Shown: positions 1-12,038 of the stretch, one piece after another
Numbering within the stretch: position 1 is the stretch's first letter
How the letters are laid out: each line of letters begins with the position of its first letter
From: Ilex aquifolium
Lineage: Eukaryota; Streptophyta; Magnoliopsida; Aquifoliales; Aquifoliaceae
Assembly (NCBI GenBank): GCA_951799425.1
Contig: OX637398.1
Location: 22,578,270 to 22,642,269, forward strand
Direction: 5' to 3'
Length of the DNA stretch: 64,000 nucleotides
Notes under the pieces: model-generated
Told to the model about the DNA's origin: nothing
Database searches by the model: none
What the model saw: only the letters and a program-made list of their open reading frames with translations
Position numbers and translations under genes: made by a program

Positions 1-1208
1 ATTTCGATGATCTCATGTGTTTTTCTTAAATTGTTTTATTGAAATGTTACATGTGAAGTGGGATGGAAAAATTGGGGATTATGGAATTGTTGGTTAATTG
101 TGGAATGAAACCTTGAGGGTGAGAGGTTCCTTGTAAGGATGCTCATTCCGAAAAGGTAAAATTGGAGAAAATGGTGATGAAATGGTTGAATATTTTTGAA
201 AAGCGGGGGTATTGTATCTCATGTGTGGTGGTTCGATGTGAACATGGGCTGCTATCGACCGGGTATCATGGAGGGGGTAGACGCCTTTCGTAGGGGTCGG
301 AACTTTTCCTACCACTCATAGTGGGGTTAGGGCCTTGTGGGGACTAACCCGCTATCGCCCACAGGGTATGCGTACACGTGGGACATGAGACCTCCGATTG
401 TGACCATGCGGGATCTTACTACATACTTGTGATACGAATACAATGTGGGTTATTGTTCATTCTACCATAGACGATTTCTACAAGAATTTTGGGTAGTATG
501 AGATGCCACGAGAACTTGTTAGAAATAGTTTATGGTGGAAATGGATTATAAATTATATATGGGTATTGTTCATTGTACCAGATACGATTTCCACAAGAAT
601 TTTGGGTAGTATGGGATGCCACGAGAACTTGTGGAAATAGTGTATGGTGGAATGAATTATGTTTTGGAAATTGGTTGTCAATTTTACTTGGTTTCACTTT
701 TCATTCAATTACTGTTGTTCCTTAAACTTGAAATCTATTTAAATGTCCTGGTTTTACTTCAAAAGTCATATATAATACTTGTGAAATGAGACCGACTTGT
801 TTTACTTGTTTTCTAAACCTTGTTTGAGTTTGGGAGGATTTTCCTACAGAGCTTAGTGCTCACCCCCTACAAACCAACACATTTTTCAGGTGATGCTGTA
901 GAGGAGGATCGGTTAGAAGACGAGTAGAGGGATCCGGAGGGGGATATCTCGACGGTCCTTCTTTGTATTAGATTGAAGGGTTATTTTGGGATCATGTAAA
1001 ATATAATCTTCTGTTATTCCGCTGCTAAGTTACGTTTAATTCTTTTGGGATGTAATTGCTATGATTTGGCTTATTATTTTGGGATAATGCTATGGACATG
1101 ATATATGATGAATGAAATTTCTTTATTTATGGAAATTATTTAGTCGCTCTCATGCTGTGAATGGTCTTGGATAGTAATGCCGTCCAGGGTGTGTTTTGGG
1201 GCGTTACA
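1..1208 (+). mobile_element. 3' part of a Tekay-like LTR (cut by window start)
   Basis: This is the downstream part of a long terminal repeat; its upstream part lies outside the window. It ends in GGGGCGTTACA at 1208, and the next bases, ATAAG (1209-1213), are the probable TSD. Blocks near 470-650 match, in reverse complement, the solo LTR at 23825-26142, and a block at 121-150 matches the repeat unit at 28785-29130. The motif at 1 to 1208 contains no reading frame of note. It is inserted just inside the internal region of element F, because the sequence that follows matches 22204 onward. Whether it is a solo LTR or the end of a full element cannot be seen. Confidence 0.75.
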
Positions 1209-1479
1209 ATAAGCTCGTCCTCTATATTTTTTATTATTTTTTTCTCCTTCAGGAAGATTTTTCATAATTTTTATTTTTATATTTTTTGGATTTTTTTAAT
1301 GTGGTGTGAAGTTTTTCCCTAATGGATTAACTGTGTGTGATTTGTGATGTGTTTGGTCATCCCACTGAGGTGTGCCCTTTAATTCCTACGGCTCGACGGT
1401 TTTTTAGGGATGGGTCATTTGTGTTACCTAATTCTTTTCCGCCGTACCCCGACCATTGTTTTGAAACTTTTTATCCCAA

Positions 1480-2467
1480 CTAGCAATGCACCATGTGCGT
1501 TGCACGTAAATAGTTTTCGTACATAAAAATTGATATAATATATTATTATATGTGTATTTGAATTAAATATTATTTCAAATTTATCAGACTTAATTTTTCA
1601 TTACTCATATTCTATTATAGGATTATGAAAACTTAGTATATTTCTAAAATTCGTTATTCTAACTATAAGAAAAAAAATTAAAAAAATAATTGTAGTTCTA
1701 TTTTTTCTAGAATTTTGTGATTGAAAGTGATTTTTTAATAATATTTGAGAAATTAAATTTTTTGAAATTCATTCGATTAGAATTTCACTTATAATTCCTT
1801 GAATAAAATAAAAGTAATTGTCAATATAGTACTTAATTATATTGAAACTTTACTGTAATTAAGAATTAGTTAGATCAATTAGAATAAGATTTAATATATA
1901 ATACTCTATAATATATATTTTAAAACATATCAAAATTTTAAAAAATTCAAGTTTTACTTAAGAATAAACTACAAACTATTTTCGCATAAAATCTTAATAC
2001 AACTTAAAAAGTTTATTTAAACTAAAAAATTATATTGATGTAACATAAAATAATTTTAAAAAATTATATATATAATTATTTTTTATCTTAGAAATAAAAG
2101 GTTAAACTTTTTAAATGAAAAAAACATATATGCGGATAATGTTATATTTGCATATGAGATGAGTAATATTAGATTGATGATGTTTTTGAAAATTTTTTGA
2201 ACACTTTATTAAAAATATAATGATGCATATTTTTTTAAAGATAATATAGTCAATCAAAAAGTTTCATAGAAATTGATATTTATATAGAGAGAATAGATAA
2301 TTAAAAGAGAAGTTGGAGGTAATTGAAAGATTTAAATACATAAGGAGATAATAGATAATTTAGATATTTAATTGTGAAAGGATAGAGTGGTCTTTATAAC
2401 TTTTTATAGGGGTAAAATAGAGAATCAAAAGTTTTTCATGTTAAGGTGCTTTTATTAGTAGTATAGA
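1480..2467 (-). mobile_element. Non-autonomous Helitron
   Basis: Read on the minus strand, the element starts TCTATACTACTAATAAAAG at 2467 and ends in CTAG at 1480. It sits between A and T of the target, as Helitrons do. About 8 bases before the 3' end is a short hairpin around GCACGTGC..GCAC (about 1492-1508). The body is AT-rich with no RepHel coding region. The 3' end and 5' end match the Helitron at 38252-39494. It interrupts the internal region of element F, so it is younger than F. Confidence 0.85.
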
Positions 2468-2539
2468 TTTTGGTTGGGGGAACAAACGTTATCAGTTACT
2501 AGTATATGCCACACTACCACAAGACCCTCCCCAATAACC

Positions 2540-2990
2540 ACCCTACCATAACCCACAAGAAAAGAATTTGGAAAATATTTTTAATGAATTTATGCAAACC
2601 CAACTAGTTTTCAATGCCCAAATAAACCAAGATATTGAAGAGATAAAAGACATGCTCAATACATTGATACAAGAATAAGAGGTTGAGAATGGTCAATGTA
2701 GTGAGGGTGATTCTTTTCCTGAACTACAGACTAAGGATGAATCTATTAATGCTTTTGACATTGAAGAATTAAGTGACATTATTATTCAACAAGAGGCTAA
2801 TGAGCCCAAAGACTTTTTATTATCAAATAGTAGTAATGAGATTCAGATATCTAATCTTGGTGAGGGTATGAAAGTTGATTTGTGTGCTGTAATTGATAAA
2901 GATCTATTTTCTATCTCATTGTTAGATTTGCATAAAAATATATTATCTCCCTTTTCTTGCATGTTCAAAAGATATATTGGGTATATGAGT
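2540..2990 (+). pseudogene. gag-tail remnant of element F
   Basis: Translation of this stretch gives an acidic, glutamine-rich sequence that resembles the region just after the zinc knuckle in the gag of Athila-1 (about 48100-48200 on the minus strand). It includes a run reading FMQTQLVFNAQINQDIEEIK. It is a fossil with a few breaks and is not expected to make a protein. The assignment rests on weak similarity and position. Confidence 0.45.
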
Positions 2991-4795
2991 GGATAGTTCG
3001 ATTAAATGAGTTACTTCGACACCATATTTTTAAGCCATTAAAAATAAAATAGGGTATATTCAAATCTGACTTTAAGTCGAATTTAGTGTGAGCTTTTATT
3101 TTTATTTGTACATAGAAGTTAAATTTTATTTTAATTTTAATTTTAATTTATTCTCTGTTTGTTTCAATTTATAATTTTCTTTTTTTGTTAAGTTTTTTAT
3201 TTTTAGGTTTTAGAGTTGTTGCGGCATCAGGTATTCCTACTATTTTGATCTTTATTCATTATTTTTATTGAGGAATAAGATATTTATTTTTACATTGCAG
3301 ACAATGTTTGATTTAGTTTGAGGGGTATGGGTATGTTTTGTGTTGTGAAAATTCCTAGTTTATGTTTTTTTTTTTTGACAGTTTTTAGTTTATTTACATT
3401 AGTAAAAAAGAAAAAATATAAAAAAAAAATGTTGGTTATTAAATATCTAAATAACATGTTTATGCCTATTTTGACACCACAATATATAAATAATTTTCTT
3501 AGCTTTAAATTTGAAGTTGTTTAAGCATCACATAGAATTCTATTCTATATTTTTGTATCTCATATCATGTTCTTATAAAAACTCACAATTTGTGCACTTT
3601 AAACTTTACCAAGTTGAAAATTTGTTAGGTATTTTACCTTGAGAACTTGAAACATATAGTGGAGATGTATAAAAAACCCTAGTGAGTTTTGATCCAATCA
3701 TTCTTGGAGGGTTATTTACATTTACTCAAAAGAATATTTTTATTCATCTAATTTTCCTTCAATAGTCTCATTATTTTTGTTTTGGTCAACACCAATATTG
3801 TGAATGATTGCTTAACTTTGAATTATTTGCATGAGAAGTGTGTTATCAAAAGCTCTTGAGATATGATTTTAGATCATCTTTGATATTATTTGAGCCTAAG
3901 TCTTATTCTTTGAATATTATTATCCCTAGAAGACGTTATTGAGCCTTTGATGTAAAATTTTATTTTTTATACCCAACATATAATAACCAAGCCAATGGAA
4001 AAAAAAAAATCCTTTACCCTTGGTTATCCCGAGATTGAGTTTTTATTTTTTATGTAATTTGGGAGATGTTGGTTGAGAAAAAATGATCAAAAAAAAAAAT
4101 ATATTTGTATACTTGTGAATATTTGCATTAGATGTCTTGCTGGAAAAAAAAAAGAAGTATATACATTCAGTTGTCTTGCTGTAAAAAAAAAAAAGTTGAA
4201 AAAAAAAGAAAGACTATGTCTATTTGTGAAAAAGCAGATTGAAAAAAAAAAGAGAAAAAATAGCAAGCATGGTTTTGAAAAAATATGAGCAAGTATTGTA
4301 AATTGTGCTTCTAAAGGGTGAAGAGTGAAAAGTTATGGAAAGAAGTTTGGTTGTATAATGTACATGTTTTCTCGGGATAATATTTTAAATTCCTGAATAT
4401 CCTTTGTTTCAGAAGCCTAATCACAAGGCCCCATTATAACCTTAAATAAAGACCTATTTGATCTCAATAGTATATTGGTGGATGCATGACTTGTGTGAAT
4501 AAGGAAGAGAATGGTGATTATTTGTTTATTGTGTGTTGACTTCCTTTTATGAGATTATGTCAAATCTTTTTCTTTTGGATTACAATTATTTTAATAGACA
4601 TGTGAGCATTATTTTATTTTGACTTAAATATATTCTTCTCACATGTGATATTTGAGAGAATAGTCACTATAATCTAAGAGAATCTTTTATGAGTGAATTA
4701 TCTAGTGAGATTTGACATTGAGACGAATAATTGATAGTTGTAGAGGTGATTACTGGATAAATTATTGACTTGGTATAGTTTATTCACACTACAAA
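2991..4795 (+). other. AT-rich untranslated region of element F
   Basis: This stretch holds no convincing gene. It has many A-runs (4075-4265) and T-runs. The segment around 3640-3720 matches, in reverse complement, the segment around 40530-40590 inside Athila-1, which supports reading it as the 3' untranslated part of an Athila-type element. Short reading frames here (3318-3524, 4073-4288) are low-complexity and not supported. Confidence 0.5.
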
Positions 4796-6893
4796 TCTAT
4801 ATAATAAAGTAGTTAGATTTCTTTGTCTTTAGCTTTTCGCGGCTCAGATCGCTTAAATAAATATTGATCCGACAGTCCTAATACGAAATTTCCTCTCCCC
4901 CCAATTTTTTGAGCAAGACTTTCATTCCTTCCACAATTCTAAGACTCCTATCTCTCATATAACTCTCTATCTCATACTACACATTAATTAGGCCGTTAAT
5001 TATGATTCTAATTAAAAATTATTTTTAAAAATTTTAAATAAACAAATGGACCTTAAATACAGATTCTTTGTGTCAAAACGAGTTGAATGACTATAATATA
5101 GATCATATTTTGTATTGAAATAAAAATACTATAATATTCGAATGGTATAATAGGCGAATAATATATATGTAATAAGATAAACCTATATACTAAGAGAGCT
5201 AGCATTATTTGTCTTGAACTTTTCACGGCTCACATTGTTTTAAGATTATTGATCAAACGATCGAAATTCCTCCTCCAACTTTTATTTTACTCGATTATCG
5301 GTTCGAAGTGATTATGATTAGGATTCGAATTGAGCTGAATTTAATTGTCGAATATAAAATATATATTCTTACTTAAACTTAACTTTGCTTGAATTTTATG
5401 AGTATTCAACTTGAAGTCAAATTGAATTGATTGTAAAAGTAATAAAGAATAACCAAATTAAAAAAAAAAAAGAACTTATGGCATCATAGTGAACGGGAAT
5501 AGATAAGAATTAGTCGAACTTAATTGAACTTAGAAGTGTTAATTGAGTCGAACTTAAATTCAATTCGTGGTTTGACGTAATTATGATTAAGACTCGAATT
5601 GAGTTGAATTTGACTGTCGAGTATAAAGTATAAATTCGTGTTTAAACTTAAAGGGTGTGGTTATTCCCACCCCCAAATTTTTATTTCCACCCCATTTAAT
5701 TTCTAATTATCAAACTACTAAGTTCACCATTTCTATACCCACCCCATGCTACATACACCTATTTTAAAAAGAAAAGAACAAAATAAAGAAAAGAAAGAAA
5801 GAAAGAAGAAACCGAAACAAGAAGGAAAAAAAAAACCAAGCAAAGATTAAAGGAACAAGCAAAACTACAAATACACAAAACCACAAGATGCAAAACCGGA
5901 AATGAAAAAAAATAAGTATTAAGCACAAACACAAAATCGAACAAAAAAAAAAATAACAAGTACAGATGCTTAACCTAAACAAGATAAAAAAATAATATAT
6001 AATATGAAAGCATATATATATATATAATTCTAAATAAAAAATTATTAAACTTGACAGAGATATCGAAACATACCGAAAATAATAAAAATTCATACAACAA
6101 ACAGAGAATCAAATATAGAATTAAATTGAGAAGTAATACTAACATGTATCTCACTAGAAAAATTCATATTAAAAAAGTATTTTTATGAGTGCATGAGATG
6201 AAATAGAGAATGAAACCCTAATTATGACAAAAAATAAGATGAGTTTACTTATTAAACGGGGTGTATGTAGTATGGGGTGGACTTAGTTACTAATGGGGTG
6301 GGTATAGAAGGGGTGAGTTTAGTAGTTTGATAATAAGAAATTAAATGGGGTGGGAATGAAGATTTGTGGGGTGGGAAATGAGAATAGCCCCACCCAAACT
6401 TAAATTCGATTGAATTTTACGAATATTTAAGTTGAACTCAAATGGAAACTGATTTTAATTTCTCAACAAAATTTTTTACATTTATAAGAATTTACAAGAA
6501 ACTTTTGGATGCTTTCTTCACAAAAGTTACATGAATTCACATTGAAAAAATGGTGCAGAGATAATGTTATGAACTTTAGTTAGAAACCAGTAGAAAAATA
6601 AATAGTTATATTTTTTTGAAATTTGAGATAAAATTTATTAAAAATGTTAAAATTGTGAATGTTTGATCAATAATAATTATATTTTTCAGATTTTTGAATT
6701 AATATGTTGCAGTAGTTGTAGCGTGACTTTCGTTCTATAAATGTTTGATTATATATGTTCTGCATACAAGTTGAATAATATCAATTTGATCGTTGTATTG
6801 TTGAAATTGTATTATACATTGCCTTTATTTATAAAAAAATATTGACAATTTTTTACGAGTAACGTAGTGCCTTCAGATACGGGTAATTACTAG
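4796..6893 (+). mobile_element. Helitron-like element with two 5' ends
   Basis: It begins TCTATATAATAAAG after an A (4796) and ends CTAG before a T (6890-6893), as a Helitron would. A second, related 5' end starts near 5182 and shares blocks with the first, such as CTTTTCGCGGCTCA versus CTTTTCACGGCTCA. The 3' terminal hairpin is only weakly visible, so the 3' end is tentative. A Mutator-type MITE is inserted within it. No coding region is seen. Confidence 0.5.
5653..6395. mobile_element. Mutator-like MITE with long terminal inverted repeats
   Basis: The 743-bp element starts GGGTGTGGTTATTCCCACCC and ends with a near reverse complement of this. The inverted repeats extend for over 100 bp, including CAAACTACTAA near both ends. 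It is flanked by a perfect 9-bp TSD, AAACTTAAA, at 5644-5652 and 6396-6404. Long inverted repeats with a 9-bp duplication point to the Mutator superfamily. The interior is purine-rich on the + strand and carries only low-complexity minus-strand frames, so it has no transposase. Confidence 0.88.
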
Positions 6894-7184
6894 TGATTTT
6901 ATATGGGAACATGATAAATGCATACATTTATATATCGTAGAGTTATATACTTTACTTTGCATGTGCTTATAAAAAGGTTACAACTTAGAATTTTTATATT
7001 GTGATAGTAATTTGTGTTATAAAATTATTATTCAGATATTTGATCACATGTTAATGTTTGTGGGAATCATCTCTAGAAACCCTCACGAGACTATACTCAC
7101 CCACTAGGGGAAACTTAGGGCTTTAAAGGCTTGCTACATATACTAAATGCAATCGTGAGTCCTACAAAAGTGGATTTGTGTTTT
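6894..7184 (+). other. 3' end of element F internal region
   Basis: No gene is seen. The segment 7060-7184 matches the reverse complement of 29390-29540, the PPT-proximal part of Athila-1. It continues across the solo LTR insertion into 20677-20753. Confidence 0.5.
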
Positions 7185-7491
7185 ATTTTTGTGATGCCCC
7201 TAAAACCGGGGGTCCTTTGTCAACCCGCGGAAACACCCGTGAATGCCACATAACCCGTCATCACGGCATAACATCCCCTTTACCGAGATCACAATAATTC
7301 AAAGTTTGGGCAGAGTCTCCCTTGTGCCGGGCACTCCCAAACGCATAACTTATATACATTTAATCACATGACCCATCCGAGGTCCAATATACTACAATTT
7401 ATGCTCCGTTATTGTCCATTTACATCATTTGAATAAAAGGACACAAAACCCGAAAGCATAGCAAATCATTCTTAAAAATTGAGATTTTTGG

Positions 7492-7650
7492 AAAACCTAC
7501 CGGTAGGTTTGTCATCGTTCTACCGGTAGGTTTTGCCTAATGAAAAATTTCTACCACAAGACTTGAAGTTCTACCGGTAGGTTTTGCCCACTGGAAAATT
7601 TCTACTGGTAGAAGTACTCGACGTTCTACCGGTGGGTTTTACCAATTTTT
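7492..7650. repeat. CCTACCGGTAGG palindrome array in solo LTR
   Basis: The self-complementary core CTACCGGTAG occurs repeatedly, with spacers of about 30-60 bases (near 7495, 7530, 7570, 7625). Some copies are imperfect. The first copy sits in a longer palindrome, AAACCTACCGGTAGGTTT. Confidence 0.8.
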
Positions 7651-8621
7651 CTACGATTCATTCATTTTTCAATTCTAATCCATTCCAAACTTATACAACC
7701 TCATACCAATCTCATATAACATCAAGTTTAAGCAAAAAACAGTTCATATAAGTTCACATTACAATTCTTTCCAATATTACATGTCCAAAACTAAATCAAA
7801 TAATAGTTTTTACAAAACACGTTTCAAAAGCCACATCTCGGCTTTTCTTCAACCACGAGGCCCCGAATGAGATCCTTCCACCGGTGTGTACCTCGCACCT
7901 AAAATGTTTTCTCATAAAGGGTGAGCCACGCTCAATAGGGTATCTCCTAAAGAGGCTAGTCCCCAACCTAGATGCATATGAAATGTCCACATGCAACATT
8001 CAACAATCAACAACCATTCCAATCAAGAATATGCAATTCAATATTGGAAATCACCATGCTATGCCATGAAATGAGATGATACTTATTCATGCACTTCAAC
8101 CCGAGCCTTCACCATCTCTCTCAACACATGCAGATGTCATGCGCATGATTCCCGGACATTCCAAGCCCCCGTCATTGATGTTACACATCCAATGACTAAT
8201 TAAAATCTCCGGGTCTTTCTTGGGATGAGTATTTATGGACTTACACCAACCGGCACCCAACCGACACGGAATTCATGGACTTCCATCAACGGTTTCGCGT
8301 ACACCGACACACTTTATAGACTAAACCAAAGGAGTGCGTATCCTAATCATCGGGACTTGCACCCGAGGGACAGTCTAGCCCTTCTTGCTAACATCGATCC
8401 TATTTTCAATGCAAACCGTGCGACTCAGTCGGATCTTCGATCCAAATTTTCCGAGCCATCATCCACCAAGTGTGGTGTTTGATGTCAACCATACACACAC
8501 ACCCACACTCGTGCCTAATGCCCATGAATGCGATGTCTCCGTGCATATGCAATGTAATGTACAATTGCAATACTATATCATGTCCAATATGTATGAGTGT
8601 CATATGAACAATTTCAACCAT

Positions 8622-8626
8622 ATATC
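8622..8626. repeat. TSD ATATC (left) of the young Tekay element
   Basis: ATATC directly precedes the 5' LTR and is repeated exactly at 19603-19607 after the 3' LTR. Confidence 0.97.
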
Positions 8627-9016
8627 TGTAAAACCCGGGAAAATTTGAAATTTTTCTGAGTAAGGGCAAAATGGTCATTTGCCATCCTAATGCGTATTTG
8701 AGATACATATGCTCTAGATCTCGGATGAGGAAACAGAGTTCGCCGTTGGATTTGTATCGCGAAATCGAGTCACCCTGTCAAATTTCGTCTAATTCTGAGA
8801 TAGTCGGATTTTTGCACGTCGTTCGAGGCGACTGCGTGACGAATGACAATTTAAAGGTCCCCATAAATATATTTTATAAAATTTCCTTAAAATTAAGTTA
8901 AAGTTCAAATAAAATTAATTTGAACTTAATCTGAGATATAATTAATCATTTCGGGACGAAAAACGGACCCGGAAGTCGGAAATATGCGGTGCCATTTGGA
9001 CCACATATTAAAGGGG

Positions 9017-9024
9017 TATAAATA
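9017..9024 (+). promoter_or_regulatory. TATA box of 5' LTR
   Basis: TATAAATA lies 390 bases into the LTR, a plausible RNA polymerase II core promoter. The same site in the 3' LTR is 17530-17537. The transcription start should be about 25-30 bases downstream, within or just after the hairpin at 9031-9052. Confidence 0.75.
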
Positions 9025-9030
9025 GGGGTT

Positions 9031-9052
9031 AATATCTGAAAAATCAGATATT
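9031..9052 (+). promoter_or_regulatory. Perfect hairpin just downstream of the LTR TATA box
   Basis: AATATCTGA and TCAGATATT form a perfect 9-bp stem with an AAAA loop. The identical copy in the 3' LTR is at 17544-17565. Two other Tekay LTRs in the window have a differently sequenced hairpin at the equivalent place (20254-20272 and 55710-55724, both minus strand). This would lie at or near the RNA 5' end; its role is not known to me. Confidence 0.7.
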
Positions 9053-9342
9053 CTCACCCCTATTGTCTGCTGAAACACACGGCTGAGAGGAGAGAGTGAA
9101 GGGAGAGAAGAAAAAAAAATCATTTCTTCAAGCTTTCTTCCAAGATCTACCAAGTTCCGTCGCTCGGATCAACTCGGACCAAGAGTTAAAGTTGATCACC
9201 GCGATGAGGGCTACGTCTACGTACCAAGAAAAGTGAATTTCACCGAAGATTCAAGAGAGGACTTTGGAGAAATTAAAAGTTTTTGGGCCTTGGTTGGTGT
9301 TCTAGGAAGTTCTACTACTTCCTACACGCTACAAGAGGTAGG

Positions 9343-10280
9343 TAGGGATGGCAGTGGACCGGAGAGAAACGGGTATTCGTCCAAACCCGCTCCGTTTGGA
9401 CCGGGGATGGACTATACGTATTGGACGGTGGACGTATACGGGGATACCCGTATAAACCCGTGCGGGGACGAAGGCGGGGATGGACTTACCCTTGCCCCCG
9501 CTCCATCCCCGCCCCGCCCCTCCCCGTCCCCGATTACCCGTTAATATATATATATATATATATATATAATGCATTTTGTTGCATGTAGATTAATAGCCAA
9601 TGGCTTCATAAATTTTTCTATACCTAGTTGACTCATGCTCTTGGATTTTTTCTAATTGAAAATAATAGTTGAATCAATTCGTTTTCCCTAACTTCCAATC
9701 CCCCACGCCATGTTGGTTTTGATTGAAGGTATTTTTTTTTTCTCTCTAAATTTCAAGCTTTTTAATGCAGTTAGTTCCTCGTTCAAAAATGAATGTACTA
9801 GCTTCTAGATTTTTTTTCACTGACAAACAAATATACCTTCTCTTAGAGCCCCTCCTAATATTCATTCCATTTACATGAACCTAAAGATTATAGCATAAAT
9901 TAAAAGGGAATGGGACCAAGGGGAAACACCAGATGTCAAACCCTTTTATGTTGAGCTTGCATTTTTACATCATATGCATATTATAGAGGCCAAATTATTT
10001 TTATTATAGGTACATAATTTTTTTTTTTTACATGTAGTTGATTACAAGCAATGGAAGGAGAAGAAGTGAGAAATATTGGCTTGGTCTTAGGCTTGGGCTT
10101 GGGCGGGTACAGGGGAAGCGGGGACGGGGATGGGGATTAGAAATTTACCCGCGAACGGGGATGGGGATGAAAATTATACCCGTTAACAGGGGTGGACCGG
10201 GGATGGACGGAGATTTTTTAAGTGGGTATGGGGATGAAGACTATACTCCCCGCCCCCGCTTCGGTCCACTGACATCCCTA
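9343..10280. mobile_element. Non-autonomous hAT element
   Basis: The 938-bp element has terminal inverted repeats TAGGGATGGCAGTGGACCG and its near complement at the right end. It is flanked by the perfect 8-bp TSD GAGGTAGG (9335-9342 and 10281-10288). The uninterrupted site is visible in the 3' LTR at about 17847-17854. Subterminal regions are rich in CGGGGATGGGGA-like and CCCCGCCCC-like motifs, common in plant hAT families. A TA microsatellite (9543-9568) follows the left subterminal part. It has no transposase and must have moved using an enzyme made elsewhere. Confidence 0.95.
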
Positions 10281-10437
10281 GAGGTAGGGTTCTTCCTACT
10301 ATGGTTTTACTCCTACCTTAAGGGGCTGTTTTTGGTGGCTGAAATGTGAATGTTGTGTGGTTTTTTTTGTGGCTGAAATATGGCTGTTTTATGGCTGTTT
10401 ATGGGCTATTTTAGTGGCTAAAAAGGGGCTGAATTTT

Positions 10438-10668
10438 GGACTGCTTTTCGGCGTTTGTACGGACTGTTTTTCGGCAATTGTATGGACTGTTTTTGAGCCA
10501 TATTATGGACTGTTTTTCAGCCATATTGCGGACTGTTTTAGGCCATTTTGTGGACTGCATATAGGCCACCTTGCGGACTGTTTTTAGGACACTTTGCGGA
10601 TTGCATATAGGCCACTTTGTGGGCTGTTTTTAGGCCACTTTTGTGGACTGTTTTTAGGGGCTGTTTTG
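10438..10668 (+). repeat. 23-bp tandem array in 5' LTR
   Basis: About ten degenerate units of roughly 23 bases begin GGACTGTTTTT or GGACTGCATATA and continue AGGCCACTTTGT or similar. The same array is at 18005-18235 in the 3' LTR. The two arrays differ by one base by eye. Confidence 0.85.
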
Positions 10669-11874
10669 TGCTAATTTTTGTGGGCTGTTATGTGTTCTCA
10701 TGCGCCTTGTGATTTAAGTGTGTTATTGACATAGATTATGTAATAACATGCTTGTCAATTGTGTTAAATATAAATGTTGATACATGCTAGTTGATGTTTT
10801 GACATTGTGATGAAATTATAGAGACTATATGCATATGATATAATTGTCCATGATACATGTTGATATGTTGTTTAAGTTGTCCATTTGGCATTCATTGCAT
10901 GTTGGGCATGACTTTAGCATCACATTCATGGGCATAAGTCATGAGTGTGGGTGTGTGGTAGACATGGTTAATCAAACACCTTGTTTGGTGGTTGGTATGT
11001 GGGCTCGGGAAAAAGTGGATCGAAGATCCCCTTTGAGTCGCATGGTTGCATGGAAGAAAACTTGTGTCGGGTATAGCAAGTAGGGCTAGACTCTCCCTCG
11101 GGTGCAAAACCCGGTCACATGGTTCAGGCACTTCCCGGCGGTGAAATTCCAGAAAAGTGCTGGTGTTTACGGAACCGGTGGTTGAGATACCAAAATCCGT
11201 TGCCCAACAAGATACAAGATTTTGGTTTATAAAAGTACTCATTCAATGAGTAACACCCATCAATGATTTGGTTTTATAATGAAACAACTTTTATTTCAAA
11301 CGATCATTGGATGGATTTTTCGTCAAATGACGGTTCATTTCACAAGTGCATTACATTGTGTTGTGGGAGTCGGTGAGGACTTGGGTTTAAGTGCATGAGT
11401 GAGTATCATCTCATTTCATGGCATGACATGGTAGCATTCCAACATTGAATGCATATTCTTGTATGGAATGGTTATTAAATGTTGTATGTAAACATTGCAT
11501 GTGCACTTAGGTGGGGAGTAGCCTCTGTAGAAAATACTCTACTGGGCGTGGCTCACCCTATACGGGAAACATTTCAGGTGCGGGATTTACGCCGGTGGAT
11601 GACTCTCATTCAGGGCTGCAAGGGTGAAGAAAGACGACTTGTGGCTTTTATACCTTCTTTTGAAAAACTAGACTTGTGATATAGTTTTGGCATGTAATGT
11701 AAGTAAAGAATTGTAATTGGACTAATTTCAATATAGTTTTGCATGTTTTGTATGAGTATGGATAAATGGACCCGGTGTGGTCTATATTTACTTATAAATG
11801 GACCCAGTGCGGACATTGTTTTGTATTGGGCCTCGGATGGGTCATGTGAAGTTATATTGCACAGGTTGGGTTTT

Positions 11875-11908
11875 GGGTAGAGCTCCTTGTACAAAGGAGA
11901 CTCTGCCC
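11875..11908 (+). promoter_or_regulatory. U5 hairpin of 5' LTR
   Basis: GGGTAGAGCTCCTT and AAGGAGACTCTGCCC pair with one bulge around a short GTACA loop. It lies about 130 bases before the LTR end. The same fold occurs at 19442-19475, 23938-23971 (minus), 32424-32457 and other LTR copies. Confidence 0.7.
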
Positions 11909-12038
11909 GAATTTTTGTTAAATTAAGGACCCCGGTAAATGGGGTATAACGGCGTGATATCGAGTTTCTCGGTATCCAGGGGTATTCCGCGGGTTGATGG
12001 GTAATCAATGGACCCCCGGATTTTGGGGTGTCACAGCT

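Larger units (their letters stand above)
1209..7184 (+). mobile_element. Internal region of Athila-like element F (fossil)
   Basis: This region matches the start of the internal region after the LTR at 20754-22114: 1213-1470 and 22204-22447 are near-copies. It holds a gag zinc-knuckle-like stretch (about 1330-1400), a gag-tail-like stretch (about 2540-2990) and a long AT-rich untranslated part. Its last part (about 7060-7184) matches, in reverse complement, 29390-29540 of Athila-1, so it is the 3' end of an Athila internal region. No protease, reverse transcriptase or integrase is seen, so this looks like a short non-autonomous derivative. It is broken by many changes and by two Helitron-type insertions. 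Confidence 0.65.
8627..12035 (+). repeat. 5' LTR of the Tekay element (carries a hAT insertion)
   Basis: The LTR is 3409 bp. Removing the 938-bp hAT element and one 8-bp TSD copy leaves 2463 bp, exactly the length of the 3' LTR. It contains a TATA box, a hairpin just downstream of it, a 23-bp tandem array and a U5 hairpin. Short reading frames in it are repeated in the 3' LTR and are not genes. Confidence 0.96.

Noticed and set aside
5759-6093. Two overlapping minus-strand frames rich in F, L, S and C
   Set aside because: They come from an A-rich purine tract in the MITE interior, read on the other strand. They are low-complexity and lack any domain.
8225-8708. Frames of 85-100 aa around 8225-8708
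   Set aside because: They lie in the solo LTR and across the insertion junction. They have no domain and related frames recur in other LTR copies.
10438-10668. CRISPR-like regular repeats of about 23 bp
   Set aside because: The units are directly adjacent and degenerate with no unique spacers. They lie in a plant LTR.
10844-11242. Frames of 79 and 116 aa on opposite strands
   Set aside because: Identical frames appear at 18411-18809 because both are LTR sequence. There is no coding signature.
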